Shown one piece after another: positions 23,975-37,176 of a DNA stretch of 64,000 nt. Each line of letters begins with the position of its first letter. Positions within the stretch are counted from its first letter, which is position 1. A model generated the notes under the pieces. The model was given only the letters and a program-made list of their open reading frames with translations, was not told where the DNA came from and did no database searches. Both the position numbers and the translations under genes were made by a program. The DNA is from Isoetes taiwanensis. Lineage: Eukaryota > Streptophyta > Lycopodiopsida > Isoetales > Isoetaceae. The DNA lies in assembly GCA_021234155.1 (NCBI GenBank), contig JAJEKV010000009.1:12904546-12968545 (forward strand). The letters are read 5' to 3'.

Positions 23975-24790
23975 CCTTTTTTAAAAGAAAGAATGAAAGA
24001 AAGAATGATTTTTATCGTCCATAGAGACCAACAGGCCTATGGGACCCAGAAGGAGCACAGCAAACTTAATACTATTCTGGTTGAAAAAACCCCGCCTCGA
24101 AGGGTTTTCGAGGGAAAAACCGTGGTAGTAATAAGAATGCTATCAAACTGTACAAGTATACATCATCATGAAATCAATGTATATATACATGTCAAGTGTG
24201 TGCCCGAGGACATAGCTGATCTCGCATGTCCATAACCTCCTGAAGGTATAATCCCAGCACCCATATGGAAGCCGTGCTCAATGTCACATGTAGCGGCTTG
24301 CCAGGCATGACTGACTCAGCATAGCGCGTCCGTATTTGATCATATGTTGGGCAGCTTTGAAGTGTATGAGATTCATCCTCAATGACTCCCATTTGGCAGC
24401 ATTGACAGAGCCTGTTCTGGCGTGGCTCATCAATCCATCTGCCCGTCTCAATTCGAAGATGGTGTGCCCCTGCGTGAATGGAAGCAATGAGTCTGCGCCT
24501 TTTCATAGGCAAGTGGGTGTGCATGTAGCATTGCAAGCCTCATTCCAATGTGGGATTTATGTGGCGCTGGTAGGGTGTTGTCTTGACCTGTTCAAGGGCA
24601 CTTTCATCCCAAAGCTTGCTGAGGAAGCAAGCTTCAAGATATCGCCTCAAGTTATGGCGATCTGCCTCTGTTTGCACATGTATGCACCTGTGCTCCTGCA
24701 CATTCCATCTAGCCCATTGAGCTTTCTTTTCCCTCCAGCAGGCCTTGAGGTGCTGCGGCCCCATTGCCCGTACATGTTTGTGTCTCGTCC
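23975..24790 (-). pseudogene. LINE non-LTR retrotransposon, 3' part with Cys/His C-terminal domain
   Basis: On the minus strand, 24,764-24,540 and then, after a frameshift, 24,536-24,192 encode the C-terminal part of a non-LTR reverse transcriptase polyprotein. The diagnostic block is HHLRIETGRW, followed by C-x2-C-x10-H-x4-C in the context CQCC, IEDESH and C, then YDQIRTRY. This is the nucleic-acid-binding C-terminus found in LINE polyproteins. The 3' untranslated region follows, including a 'ccctcgaaaacccttcgagg' hairpin-like sequence, 'gggtcccataggcc', 'ggtctctatggacgat' and a tail of ttctttcattctttc repeats ending near 23,975. There is no poly(A); the tail is a microsatellite. The copy is 5'-truncated near 24,790 and frameshifted. 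Confidence 0.8.
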
Positions 24791-27540
24791 ATGATTTTCT
24801 TTTTTAAGGATTGAATATAATAGATGTGATTTAGACTATTGATTCACATGTTGCTGAAAAATGGAAAGGACTATTTTTCTTAGGTTGGATGTGAGCATAT
24901 GACATTCTAGTATTGTTTAATCTAGTGACTATTACAGAGAAGAAGGTGGTTAATCGAGTAAAATATATACAGAGCCAAATATTACAAAAATTTAGATGAC
25001 AACTTCCCAAGGCGACGAGTTCTTAAAGCAGAGAAGAAAGATTGATTGCGTAAACTATAACTGGGAGCAAGTGTTACCTGAATCTGGGCGACATCTTCGA
25101 CGGAAACGAGTTGTTGCTAGGGGAAACATTTTCAACGAAAAATTAATTGGAAAGCGTAATAGAATTAACGGCGAGATTTCTAAATGGGTTAATGAAATCT
25201 CATCAATGCCATGACCTGGCATATGCGATAATTTGAACCATAATTGCAAATTTTTTAAAATCATGGTGCAATCTATAGCCGTCAAGTTTAAAACTAAGAA
25301 GCTATATACGTGCTTCATTTGATTGCAGATTTTTTGTTTTTGGTCAATAGACAGAGATGTCTAGGAAAGACGCTCGAGATCGAAGTCAAAAGTCATGTAG
25401 TTCGTGCAAATCACGATGATGGCGATGGAGTCGAAGATGAGGATCCACATAGCTCTAATTCTAGTTTTCTTTAATACTATAACATTATATATTTTGACAT
25501 TTTAGATTCTTATAATTTCGTATACATTTGATAGTAGAGATACATTGTCAGGATTAGAGTAGGTTCTAGGATTTGTAACTTAAAAAGGCATGTTAAGATT
25601 AAGTCTACTATATGTTAATTAGTCTGCATTAATAGCATATTAATGCCTGTGCATGCCGCTGATGCTTGCTGGATTTGAGGCCATGGAAATGAGACTTAAT
25701 AATGTGAATTACATCTTCTTAAGCCAATAATAATACAATAGTCCCCATTTACATATATCATCTAGTGTAGTTATGTGCTCGACGAGGATTCACACTTAGT
25801 GCGAAGCTCATCTTCATAGTCTTGATAAATTTGTCTGCTCCTAATGACTTTATTTCTCGGTCTTTATGACCTATATGAAAACAAGTTAAGCGTGAATTTG
25901 ATTTTCTTGCAGTAAAGAAGAGGAAGAATCTGAAATGAGCTACTTGTTGTGAACTTCATGTAGGAGGTTACATTGGAAGGGAGGCAATAAAGACTGGTAC
26001 AAAATGCCAAAATTTTATCAATGATGACCAGTCCAAGAACGTTCTAGAAATGTTCTTTCAAATGGTTGTGAAAGCAGATAGGAGTCATCGGACTCTTTTA
26101 AATCCTCCTTCTAAAGATCCAGGATCTTCGTCTACTACAAATCAGGTAATTATTAATCAGGCAACTGCATCAAAAATTGTTGCTGCAACTATTGCCATAA
26201 GGATCAAACAATTGTGATCAAGGATATAGACCCCCTATATATAATGAAATGGAGCGAGAAGAGAAGCCTAGTCAGATGTTGGATGACATGAGGGACAATA
26301 GTTGAAACTTCAAAAATCTAAGAAATGGAAAAGCACAGAAAGCTCCTAAGGCAGTAGAGGATCAACCTGAGGAGGAATGCAAAGATGAAGATGTCGATGC
26401 ATATGCCAATGTAGGATAAATCTAACACGACCTTTAACGCGCAAACCTTCATTTCAAATACTTGTTATTTACCACAAGATCAAATTCTAAAGACAATTCA
26501 TGTCAAGCGTGAGTTTTTAAATGCAGCTTCTGTCTAGAACCTTGTTGACCACGGTAAAGCCAACAAGGAATTTTTGATCTCTATATTATTGGAGTCAAAG
26601 ATTGTGGAAGTGAATCCTTTGATGCAACTCAATAGTGGTGGAATGCTTGTTTTATGGATAGTGCATTTGCTTCCAAGCATGCCATCTCCAGAATCAGGCT
26701 CGAGCATCCTAGTTCTGTTAGTGCGATTGATAGATGTGGGATATCTTCGGGTGCAGTCACAGAATGTACTGCACCTCTTCGAGTTCTTTTGAGGTAGCTT
26801 GTTGTAGCATTTCCTTCAATCTCATTGCTAGCCCACATGCACAAGTAGTCTTGGGTCTCCCTAGCTAAAGTTGCATAACCCGCAGATTGGCTGGCGCTCT
26901 AGATTATTCATGTTTATGGATTTTAACTCTAGTCTCAGTTCATCTTTAGTTCTTGCCTCTGAGCCAACACCTACTTTAGTCCACGCAAAATTATTGGTTC
27001 CTAATCTGCTCTTGTACATGTTTCAATTCGTGTTTCTGCTTTGGGTCTTAATTGTATTCTGCCCATGATACAGATGTTATACTAGTTCCTTTTTCATGTT
27101 CCTGTTCCCATATGTATCTCTATCCCTGCTCCTAAGCCTGCTCCTGCTCCTATTTTTTGTGGAGACTTATTTATCCCAATCATCCCCTTAGTTCCATATC
27201 TCAGAGTTTTTCCTTCACGATTTATTAAAATATAAAAGATTTTCTCAACTTCTTTCTCATCAAGGTAGGTACATACTATGGGTATATCCCTTAATGCAGA
27301 CAAAATATCAAGTGAGGATACCAGGAAAAGTTGGGACCACCGTGGACCATCACCGAAGGCGTACGTCATCTCAATACCTGCACATTACAAATAATACATG
27401 CAAAAGAACGTTCAAAAATGAAATGGCTGGTCATGAGCACCACACGATAAAAAACATCTACAACGTATAGGCTAGTCATGTGTGCCATGCAAAAAATAAT
27501 AAACAATATAGGGGGACAGGGTGGGATCAAAAGAAAGAAT

Positions 27541-28085
27541 GAAACTACGTAGACGAAGAAGAAATGCTGATAAGAGAAGCTGGTGAAGATTTCTACAATA
27601 AAGAACGAATATAGTGGTCAAAAACTATATGAAATCCATGCATGCGATGTATACATACCCGTCCCCCTCCAATTGATGGTCTGGATCAATTCCATTCTCA
27701 TAATAAACTCGCAAGATGCATCAAAATTCTCGATTAAGAGGAGGATTTTAACTCTTAAAAACTATATCCAGCACGAAGAAGGAAGGAAACTGTCCAAAGT
27801 TGGAGAATGAGGTCGAGCTAGAGCAATCTAGAGGATAGGAAAAATGCCAATAATGGTCAATCCATGTAGGAAGAAGCCCCTCCGCTGCACGACATCAAGA
27901 AGAAAAGAATGAAACTGCTGAGATGAAGAAGAAGATCGCGAAGGAGAAGTGCTTATATGAGAAGCTAGTGGAGACTCTTGCAATAAAAAGAGAACCCAGT
28001 GCCCCAAACTTGCATGCAATCCATGCAGGCAATGTCGGCATGCTCAACCACTCGAAAATATTGGTTCAATGGTCCAGATCGATTC
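27541..28085. repeat. Diverged direct duplication of about 150 bp
   Basis: Segments 27,541-27,700 and about 27,905-28,085 share blocks in the same order: 'gagaagct.gtgaaga' against 'gagaagctagtggaga', 'gcatgc.atgtaggca'-like text, 'atccatgca' and 'tggtctggatcaattcc' against 'tggtccagatcgattcc'. They are old tandem copies separated by about 200 bp. Confidence 0.5.
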
Positions 28086-29304
28086 CGTTACCATCAGCCC
28101 TGCAAGCAGTCATTCTTTCCCTATCGTTGTCCACTTGTAAGCTAAGACATAATAAATATACATAAGTACCTCAATATCTGATAGAGTCGTTCTATAACTT
28201 ACTGCCCCAAAGTCCTGATGCAAACAAAAATGCTTGAAAGAACATGATGTGAAAAATTTGGACCCAAAGCCCTGTAAAATATGATTGTATAAAAAGGTTC
28301 CTATAAAAAACATGATGTGGACCATGCAAATCTGACTAAGCAAATCTACTTTGGCCAACAAATCCACTGGAATCAATTCTGGAAAACTCAATTTTCGAAA
28401 AGTTGGGGTATCGCAGACGCCCAATTTGGATCTCCAAAACTTTTAAAGCAACCCTTTAAAACTAAAAAATAAAAACTAGTTACCATAGGAAACTAAGTAT
28501 TTACCATCTCATAATTTGCAAAACCGATGTATAATTGCCATTTGCATTGTATTCCATGCTCACAAATCCTATAAAATGCCCAGTATATAAGACTACGACA
28601 AACCCTAATATCACATAGTATAGGATTTTGGCAAAAACTAAAATCCAAAATTGCAACCCTAATCAACTATACACCCCCAACCATTGGGCATTTAGGCCAT
28701 GACCCCCACTTTTCAAGATTATCACTTGGAGATATCCGCCTAAATAATTACTGTTTAGTTTTCATATTCTTGTTCTTTTATTTTCACCATTCCATTTACA
28801 TGTTGTATGCTTCCCAAAGAAACAACCATCTGTAAAAGCAATCTATCCTTTGCTCCAACTAAGTCAGACCAATTGACAATCAAAGTTCGAACCATACTAG
28901 TAGCTTTAAGACTAACTTGATTCTTCTGATTAACTATTGTTTTTGTTTGTAAAGTCAACAGATCTCAAATACACTTCCAATCCAGCATCTTTCAGATTCA
29001 ACTAAAATTGTGTGTTTGGCACAATTTGATGCATTACCTAATGTTAAGTTGGATATACCTACCTTGGTAAATCCAAAAGGCGTTCGCATTACGTGGTAAA
29101 GTTGTGAATTAAGTGTAAAACCGGGTGAGTGCAAGTCTCATTACGTGCAGTGTGCTGAGAATGAAGTGGGTGAGTGAGAGTCTCATGTTGTGTAGTGTGT
29201 CTGAGAATGGATCGTCATATATCCAAAGGGATGGTTCCAATATGATATGATATTAAAATTCTTAATTCGTTGGTACCTATTTAGTGGACTCGTAACAATA
29301 ACTA

Positions 29305-29395
29305 ATACAAGAAATTTATCGCGTGGCCGCCGCGAACATTTCTCTTTACCAACTTAATGTTAGTTCTAAACCCAAGCATTATGGAGGGCATTTCA
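29305..29395 (-). mobile_element. Truncated SINE-like copy
   Basis: On the minus strand the sequence runs 'ccataatgc', 'tagaactaacatta', 'agagaaatgttcgc', 'ggcggcc'. This matches the body of the longer copy at 49,885-50,055 in the same order and spacing. The tRNA-like head is missing. Confidence 0.5.
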
Positions 29396-30114
29396 AGATG
29401 AAATTTTTCAGAACGCCTAAATTTTTGTTCCATGGCTTCTTAAAAGGAACAACATTATTTGCACTATGCCCTACATGACAGTAAAGGGTATTCAAACTGC
29501 ATTGCAACAAGGTGCTTTGTTGGTGTTATTCTGAATTGAAAGGATAGATGCATATATACATTGGGTATATGTATAAAATGAAAGTTCCATGTCGCCTATA
29601 TGTGGTTACCAACATTTTAGAATATTTTACCCATGTATATAATTCCTTATGCAATTTTACTATGAGAAACTGTTGAGCACTCTAGATATGAGGGATGCTC
29701 ACGACATGGTCCATGATTCAAAAAACTAGTTTAAGTTTTGTCATGATGTGCCCTACGAGACGCTGGAATTTCTTACGTGGGCGGTGACTTTCATTGGACA
29801 CGGTAATATTTTGTCAAATGTTGCCCCTATAGTGCGACAAACATGGCTAAGCCTTTTAACAAAATGGTGAATTAATATTCTTTTGCAATCAGCTGCTTGC
29901 CGCCTAGCCAAGTACTTTTATACTTAGATGCTAGTTAAAGTAGTGGATCCTTGTCAACTATGTAGTACTTTAAGAACTATCTACTTTTATGTTGTGGCTT
30001 ATTCATATTAGCATCTTTGCATGCATAGCTTTTGAGCTTCCTTTAGGATGTGCACAAGCGCAGGTGCAGCCACGTATAACGTGGAACCCATGTATACATC
30101 TGTTTTGTACTTGT

Positions 30115-30245
30115 GCACTTAGTTCAATAGTTTTATTAGTGGTCTTAGATCCTTTCTTCCATAGTTTTACTAGTGGCCTTACTTTCTTCAATAGTTTTAC
30201 TAGTGGGCTTAGATCCTTTCTTCAATAGTTTTATTAGTGGCCTTG
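30115..30245. repeat. Tandem repeat, units of about 30 and 62 bp
   Basis: The unit 'caatagttttactagtggcc' alternates with 'ttagatcctttctt' four times, giving a higher-order period of about 62 bases. Confidence 0.85.
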
Positions 30246-30949
30246 CTTTTTGCATGAGTAGCACCCAAAGGATTATTTTTCCAAGTAACTAGAGCAAGGC
30301 TTTAGTTTTATGAGGTGTCATAGAGGTAAAGACTTGGTTTGAAGATGAACATGAATCAAGTTGTATGGTTTAAAAGGGTGTCAAGCTTGAACGCATAATC
30401 AAATCATATTTAGAAGTGCATATATGTTGGACAGGTGTATGATTTAATGAAGCAAATATATAATACTCAACCATTGCTAAAATAGCAGCAAATGTGAATG
30501 GACACTACGCAGTGGCAAATATAGACTTCTACTTTTATAACAATCTTCTATTTCATGTAGCTTTTGTAAACAGCAATGGTATTTTTGCTTCCTGTTTATG
30601 ATGTGCAAAAGCTCAAACACACCTAGATATGCGTGCAGGTGCTTCTGAATTTGGGGTCTTTCAAATGTTTTCCTATGAGTGGTCTTGCATTTTAGAACTC
30701 AAAAATTAACCATATCACAAAGTGATCGAAGTGCCAACACATTACAAAATGCAAGATATACACTCTAAGGTTGTAATATCAACTTATATTTCAAGAACCT
30801 GCTATGCGATTATCATGGCAGAGACATGGTATAGATATATGTTCTAAGGGGCAGCCTCCTCCACACCTCTACAACAATAGTATCGTGAATGCTGCCACAT
30901 CCAGAATGTCACAAGCTTTTCCGAAACGAAGGTGCACGTTACTACCTCT

Positions 30950-31966
<1,017 letters not shown>

Positions 31967-31973
31967 TCAAAAG

Positions 31974-33074
31974 CGATGGTATATACGGTTGGGAAATGGG
32001 TTCTTGGCGCTCACGCTCCGCTTGCGGCTAGGGCAGCAACAGGGGAAGGAGGCCGCCCTCCTATCCTCTTTTTCCGATACTGCTGCAGATCCTCTTTCAA
32101 ACCAGATACTATGATCTGGTGCTAGTGGGGTTTGCCGATGCGCCAGAAGATTTTCTTCTTCAAAGAAATTGCTGATTTGATTCTGAAGCAGCTTCAAGGC
32201 GGTCTTGTGGATTCGTGGCATTTTGCTCTCAATCTTTTTAAGAATGATGATTTGTTAAGCAAATCACACCGAAAGGGCGCAGAGTCTATAAGGTGGAGCA
32301 GAATTGAATCCGAATTCATAAAGAGAGCAGTTTTGGGTCTGTTTGGCAGTCTTTTTAGTTGGATCTTCTATCCATTTGGTTTTTTCCCCTCCTCTTGCTC
32401 TTTCTTGCTAGCGGAAAGATCTAGGGATGTTTTCTTGAAAGGAGCAAAGTAAATTCTTGATCTTAAATTTACAGTTTTAAAATAGCATGTTAGATTATTT
32501 GAGATCGCCGAGCTAGGGATTTGAGTGTGTCCAGGAAGACGCTTCCATATCAAGACCAGATATCATGAGCCAGAATTTAGGGAGAGTTCTGGTGGCTGGG
32601 CTGTGTGTCTAGCCTATACAGGTTGGCTGACTGGAGCATCCCGACAATGCAGCATCTTACTTTAATCTCACATTTGGTTGTAAAGCTGTTGAATTTGTTC
32701 ATAGTTTGAAGCATATTTGCTTCTCTGAGCAGCGCGGGAGATTGCTCAGGTTATTCCACATCTCTTTTCTCTTCATTTCTATTTCTGCAAGAGGTTTTCT
32801 TGGAGCATTCAAGATCTGTTTGTAGCTTGTGGAAAATGGGCATTTGGCTCCTATAGTATTCTGTTTAATTGGGAAGATGTTAATACTGTAGTACTGGTTA
32901 GACAGAAGAAGAGGTTGAGAGAGGCTCATGTGTACTTTAGTTACAGACATATTCTGATCCAGAAGGGATCATTTGTACGTAAACTATATCTGATCCATGA
33001 GGGATCTTTGTATTGTATTGTAATTTTTCCTATCTGATCAATACAATAACTTCTTACCTTCAAAAAAAAAAAAA
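31974..33074 (+). mobile_element. Poly(A) retroposon with target-site duplication
   Basis: The element ends in a 15-base A run (33,062-33,076) and is flanked by the direct repeat aagttcaaaag at 31,963-31,973 and 33,075-33,085, which is the signature of LINE-driven retroposition. It lies in what would be intron 1 of the ROP relic, in the opposite orientation. It contains a 106-codon ORF (32,132-32,452) without a recognisable domain. It could be a truncated L1, a SINE-like element or a processed transcript; the sequence alone does not tell. Confidence 0.75.
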
Positions 33075-33629
33075 AAGTTCAAAAGTAGAAGTGACCATCT
33101 AAAAAAACCCTTTCGGCCTACTAGATCACCTTTGCATTATGCAGTGTACAACACACCGAGCAAGGCCATCCTTCTGTTCTTTATTGCTTCATTACCAAAA
33201 CTTGTGAATTCAACTATGCTCTGTTTTTAGGGCAGACAAAATGCATCAGAATACTCTTGCAAAAAAAACTTTCTAATCTTTAGCTAATGCCAGACTGAAG
33301 TAGACGGATTTTCCGATTTTGTTGCTCTATAGCAACCTGCCAGGCTCCAAATGCAAGGCGGCCGAATGAAGCTTTTATCTCCAGGAACGGACCTGAACTT
33401 CATCCTGTTTCAACGTGTCCTCTTCCATATTTTTTCTACCGGACAAACTTAAGACAAGTGTCCAGAACCACGCCATGGTCAGAGAGACGCAGCATAAGAA
33501 CCCACAAATTTTTGTTACCTGGGTTATGGCGGCGGTGTGCAAGAGCAGAGCAAACTGGAGAAAGCATAGTCTCGGCGAGAACATCAGACAAAACGTGACA
33601 TCCCTTGCAATTTTCTTCCGAATACCTTT

Positions 33630-33800
33630 TGCTTCCTATTTTTGGGTTGCCCCTAGGGGGGCAAACCCTCGTTTATGTGGGTTTGTGGCATATCCAGGTA
33701 TATTCTGGCATATGCCTAGAATATTCTGGTGACTGCTCCAAACTGGCTGTTGCCAGTAAACTGGCGGTCAGACTTGTTGCCAGTTGGTGCTGTTCGAACC
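33630..33800. repeat. Dispersed repeat, copy 1
   Basis: The segment 'tttttgggttgcccctaggg' followed by 'gcaaaccctcg', 'gtgggttt', 'agcatat' and 'aaactggc.gtca' blocks matches 35,158-35,345 in the same order. The plus-strand region around it has no gene. Confidence 0.6.
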
Positions 33801-34200
33801 GCCTAATTGGAATGAAGTTTATGTTGTGGAGTGCAAGGATAAGCTTGAATGAATCCAAGAAAGAGTGTTTCCGGCTAGACCCATGTTTTCTGAGAAGGTA
33901 GGCTCTGGGATCTCCATCTTTTCCTGCAACATCTGTATGATTTGTAGCATTGTGGTCCTTTTTTTCTAGGTGTAGAATCCATCGTTTAGAGAAATTTATT
34001 CACTGACTTTTCCAGTGTAGAGTAGTCTTGCTTTGCTGTTCTTAAGCTTACATTTCTGTTTCTGCACTTGCTTATCGTCGGTGATTCTGTTTCTGCACTC
34101 AGTTGTTATTGATGAACAAATTGTTTCTATACATTATGTGAATACTTGCATAATCCAAGCTAATTTGTGATGGCTTTAGCTAGGTAATCAATCTTGGTTC

Positions 34201-34533
34201 ATGGCAGTAGGAAACAATGGGAGCACCGACAGTATCTGCAGTTCCCCAGGTGAGGAGCAAGGTAGTTCAAATGGTAGAACAAATAGGAATTCTGATGAAC
34301 ATCTTTCTCTGCCAGAAGAACAAGCTAAGGTAAGACTTAATATTAAATCATTGCAGGTCGTTGAGCTACGAAATCCTCTTGGTCAATTGTCAGGAAGATC
34401 TCTGAACTTTTGTTCGGCTGATTGTCTAAAGCATTATCTTCGAGCCCGAAATTGGAGCCTCAAGAAAGCTCACAAAATGCTCGAGGAATCTATCAAGTGG
34501 AGGGAAGCATACAAGCCTGAGGATATACGCTGG
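34201..34533 (+). pseudogene. SEC14-like (CRAL-TRIO N-terminal) gene fragment
   Basis: An open exon starts at an ATG at 34,201 with a Ser/Asn-rich leader and then shows the CRAL_TRIO_N pattern: EEQAK, ELRNPLGQLSG, LKHYLRARNWSLKKAHKML and WREAYKPEDIRW. It ends at a GT donor at 34,534. This domain caps the lipid-binding pocket of phosphatidylinositol-transfer-like proteins. A 27-base in-frame insert at 34,330-34,356 has perfect splice consensus at both ends (AG|GTAAG and TTGCAG|G) but is far too short to splice, so it looks like a collapsed intron. The lipid-binding CRAL-TRIO domain itself is not found downstream, so the gene is a fragment. Confidence 0.75.
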
Positions 34534-34696
34534 GTAACAACTGTACAATCTTCTGTAATCATTCTCTATTTTAAATTGCATATTGTCTGCAAGACAGCCA
34601 AATCTTCAGGCATGCATCTTAGCATAGGCAGTATCTTAACAGTTGCAAGTATATGTCAGATTTGTAGCTGTTGGACTAAGGATTTCTTGGTTTCAG

Positions 34697-34783
34697 AATC
34701 AGCCAGCCAAGGATCGCTACAAAATAAGGCAAGCCTTTGTTGCTGCACATGGGAAGTCACTTATTGTAGCGGATTATGGGCAG
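34697..34783 (+). pseudogene. Single exon of plant organellar DNA polymerase I (family A), motif A
   Basis: Exactly 29 codons between a 'tttcag' acceptor and a GT donor read NQPAKDRYKIRQAF, then VAAHGKSLIVADYGQ. This is the family-A polymerase motif A segment (compare NxQN, RYKIRQAF and ADYxQ in bacterial Pol I and plant POLIA/POLIB), including the catalytic Asp of DYGQ. Plant POLI enzymes copy mitochondrial and plastid DNA. No flanking polymerase exons were found, so this is an isolated exon. It sits 163 bases after the SEC14 exon, on the same strand and in the same splice phase (0). Confidence 0.8.
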
Positions 34784-35149
34784 GTTTGGCTGGCTATATG
34801 AAAACTTCAAATTTACTCACCTACTAGTTTATTCGTTAACCTATAAATATATTTGGTTTTGATGAAGTAGACTTCAATTTTTACTGTGATTTCTTGCATT
34901 AATGCTCCATGAATGATTTAACATAAATGATCCTTGCAGGTAATTCCTTAACTTTGCAGTGCTCATATTTCTCTGTAAAAAATAGGGCCTCTGAAATATT
35001 TATTGCTACAGAATACTTGGTAGAGAATTTCATTGTAGCATTCCAATGATCACGCCCAGTTTTTGAGATTTTTAACATAAGCAATACCTTAGATCTTAGT
35101 CCAAGTATTGTCGCATAATCTATTCTTGTCTTCTTGATTATAAAAAATA

Positions 35150-35345
35150 GTTATTATTGAGTTTTTGGGTTGCCTCTAGGGGAGCAAACCCTCGCTCAGG
35201 TGGGTTCTTAGCATATTCTAACGATATGCTGATATATACCTGGTATATTCTAAAAACTGCTTCAAACCTGCTACCGTCCTTAAACTGGCAGTCACCCTCG
35301 TTAGTGGGCGAAGCTCTTCTTACCGTGCAATCGGTAGCCGGAACA
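35150..35345. repeat. Dispersed repeat, copy 2
   Basis: This is a direct-orientation counterpart of 33,630-33,800, beginning 'tttttgggttgcctctaggg'. The copies differ by many substitutions and small indels. Confidence 0.6.
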
Positions 35346-35349
35346 AAAT

Positions 35350-36395
35350 CTAATGCATTGATCTGCAAGAATTGCATTCCAGGTCCCCATTATAATCCCT
35401 CAAAGCTCGAGCCGAGCCCAAGCAACATCCCTATTCTTTGCTTGTGAAAGCCTTATTTTCTATAGGGTTTTCAATCGGTCTGAGTGTCTGTGCTTAGGCT
35501 CTGCTTGTTCGCAGATAGGGAGGCGACATCATCCTTGTGTTTATCGGGGCAGAGGCCAATGTCAAAATTTACAGGAAAAACATTCTAAGGATGTGGGCAA
35601 ACTTGCTTGACCCAAATTCTCGTCCCATGTGGAGGCATGGCACATGGCTCTGCAAATTTCGGAGGCATGGATTGATTGTAAAAACATGACTTTGAACTAT
35701 GATTTAAGCCACTTCACCCTCGGGACATGGAGGGCAACCCTCCGTGCGCAGCACCTTGTTTCCTCTGGATGGGAATCCAAAGAATTTGGGAATCGAATCT
35801 TGGCGAGAATCGATTATATAAGTGTAGATAAGAAGCTCGTCGGGCAAAGAAATGGAAGTTGAACATTGGCAAATTCACCTCAATAGTTGTATATGTATGA
35901 AGCCCATTTCATATTCTATGATCCAAAAGGGCTACGATGATTTAATTCAAGGTCAAGTTGGGTAATACAAACAATCTATAAATCTTTGGTAGTTGTAAGT
36001 GCAAGAAATGATCACAGCTCTATAATTTGGTGTATTATTATACCCTGGAAAGGGGCTACCATGATTTAATACAAGGTCAAGTTGGGTACCTATTAGTTGA
36101 TTGTGATTGCAAAGACTAATGACTTTGAATGAAGGAATCTTAATTGTTGCTTGTTTCCTCTATTTATTCTCCTCGCCATTGAATAGAGCTTTTTGGATGT
36201 GATGTTAATTGTCATCAATTGATTGTATAGTTTTGCTTAAGATATGCAATTTTTAGCTTTTACTGGAGCATAATACAGTGTGTATATGGACAACTTTCAA
36301 GTGGAATTCTTAAAAGATCAAATTATTCAGATGCGTGGCCACACTAAAGAAGATACATTAGAATGTGGATCTATTATATGGATTATTAGAATACA
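35350..36395. other. No recognisable gene
   Basis: A 77-codon ORF (35,629-35,862) could be a fragment of an endonuclease-like or LINE protein (ARIDYISVDKK), but there are too few motifs to say. The remainder is AT-rich, with the repeated phrase 'gatttaattcaaggtcaagt' at 35,938 and 36,065. Confidence 0.4.
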
Positions 36396-36400
36396 ATAGT

Positions 36401-37144
36401 TTAATGAACAGATTGAATGCCAGCAAACTTATCTAAGGCTTCTCTAAAGTTCACATTTCTGGTTACGAATATATTGTAAGCCATTGTGGTAAATGGCTTA
36501 TATTTAAGAGGATGATCATCATCAATTAATTCTTCAGGAACCTGTATCTCTGCGTCGCCGTCTGGACCATAGAAATATGCAATTGAGACTCTTGCATTAT
36601 CTTTATTTGGCACAACTCGATGCATTACGCTTATGTATCTCCCATTGGTCAAAGCCTATATTTAAAGAACCATGTATTAGCAACTTTGGTACAATGTATA
36701 GAAGGCAGAAAGAAAAGGTAGCGAACCTGAAACAGATCCCCAACATTGACCACAAAAGCATCTTTCTCGGGCTTAACTGCAACCCATTTGTCTCCTTTCT
36801 TCACTTGGAGGCCACTAACATCCTGATAGAGGATAGTCAAAGCATTCGGGTCGGTATGGGGTCCAAGGCCTATGGCAAGGGATGGTTGAGGACAAGGGGG
36901 GTAATAATTAATCCTGAGATTAGCACCGCCGGGGGTAAATTGTTTGGCATATGTGTCGGAGGGAAGGTGAAGGCTACGGGTGAGGAGGGAGACAATGGTG
37001 GAGGATAGGGATTTCATGTGGGAGCCATATTGGGTGAAGGTGGTACTGGGGTAGGGAGGGGGAAAAAAATGGCACAATAGTGAGAGTGCAATTAAGTGAT
37101 ATAGAATAGAATATGATATTGAGAATGACAAGAAAAAAGTGGTG

Positions 37145-37176
<32 letters not shown>

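Larger units (their letters stand above)
24800..30900. other. Gene-poor region
   Basis: No gene can be supported. ORFs at 24,996-25,214 and 26,574-26,792 are short and lack recognisable domains; weak resemblance of the 25.2-kb segment to a BED-finger transposase start was judged insufficient. Repeats inside this span are listed separately. Confidence 0.5.

Noticed and set aside
25000-25500. BED-finger hAT transposase start
   Set aside because: Only a loose pattern (KR-rich stretch, then a possible 'HNCKFFK') across shifting frames, without the conserved Trp, paired Cys and His spacing.
34201-34827. A single 208-residue protein read straight through 34,201-34,827
   Set aside because: The SEC14 signal stops at a GT donor at 34,534, and the polymerase exon is in a different frame from this ORF. 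The read-through residues after 34,533 are intronic.
36577-37008. 143-codon plus-strand ORF
   Set aside because: It lies antisense to exons 2 and 3 of the dioxygenase and has no family resemblance.
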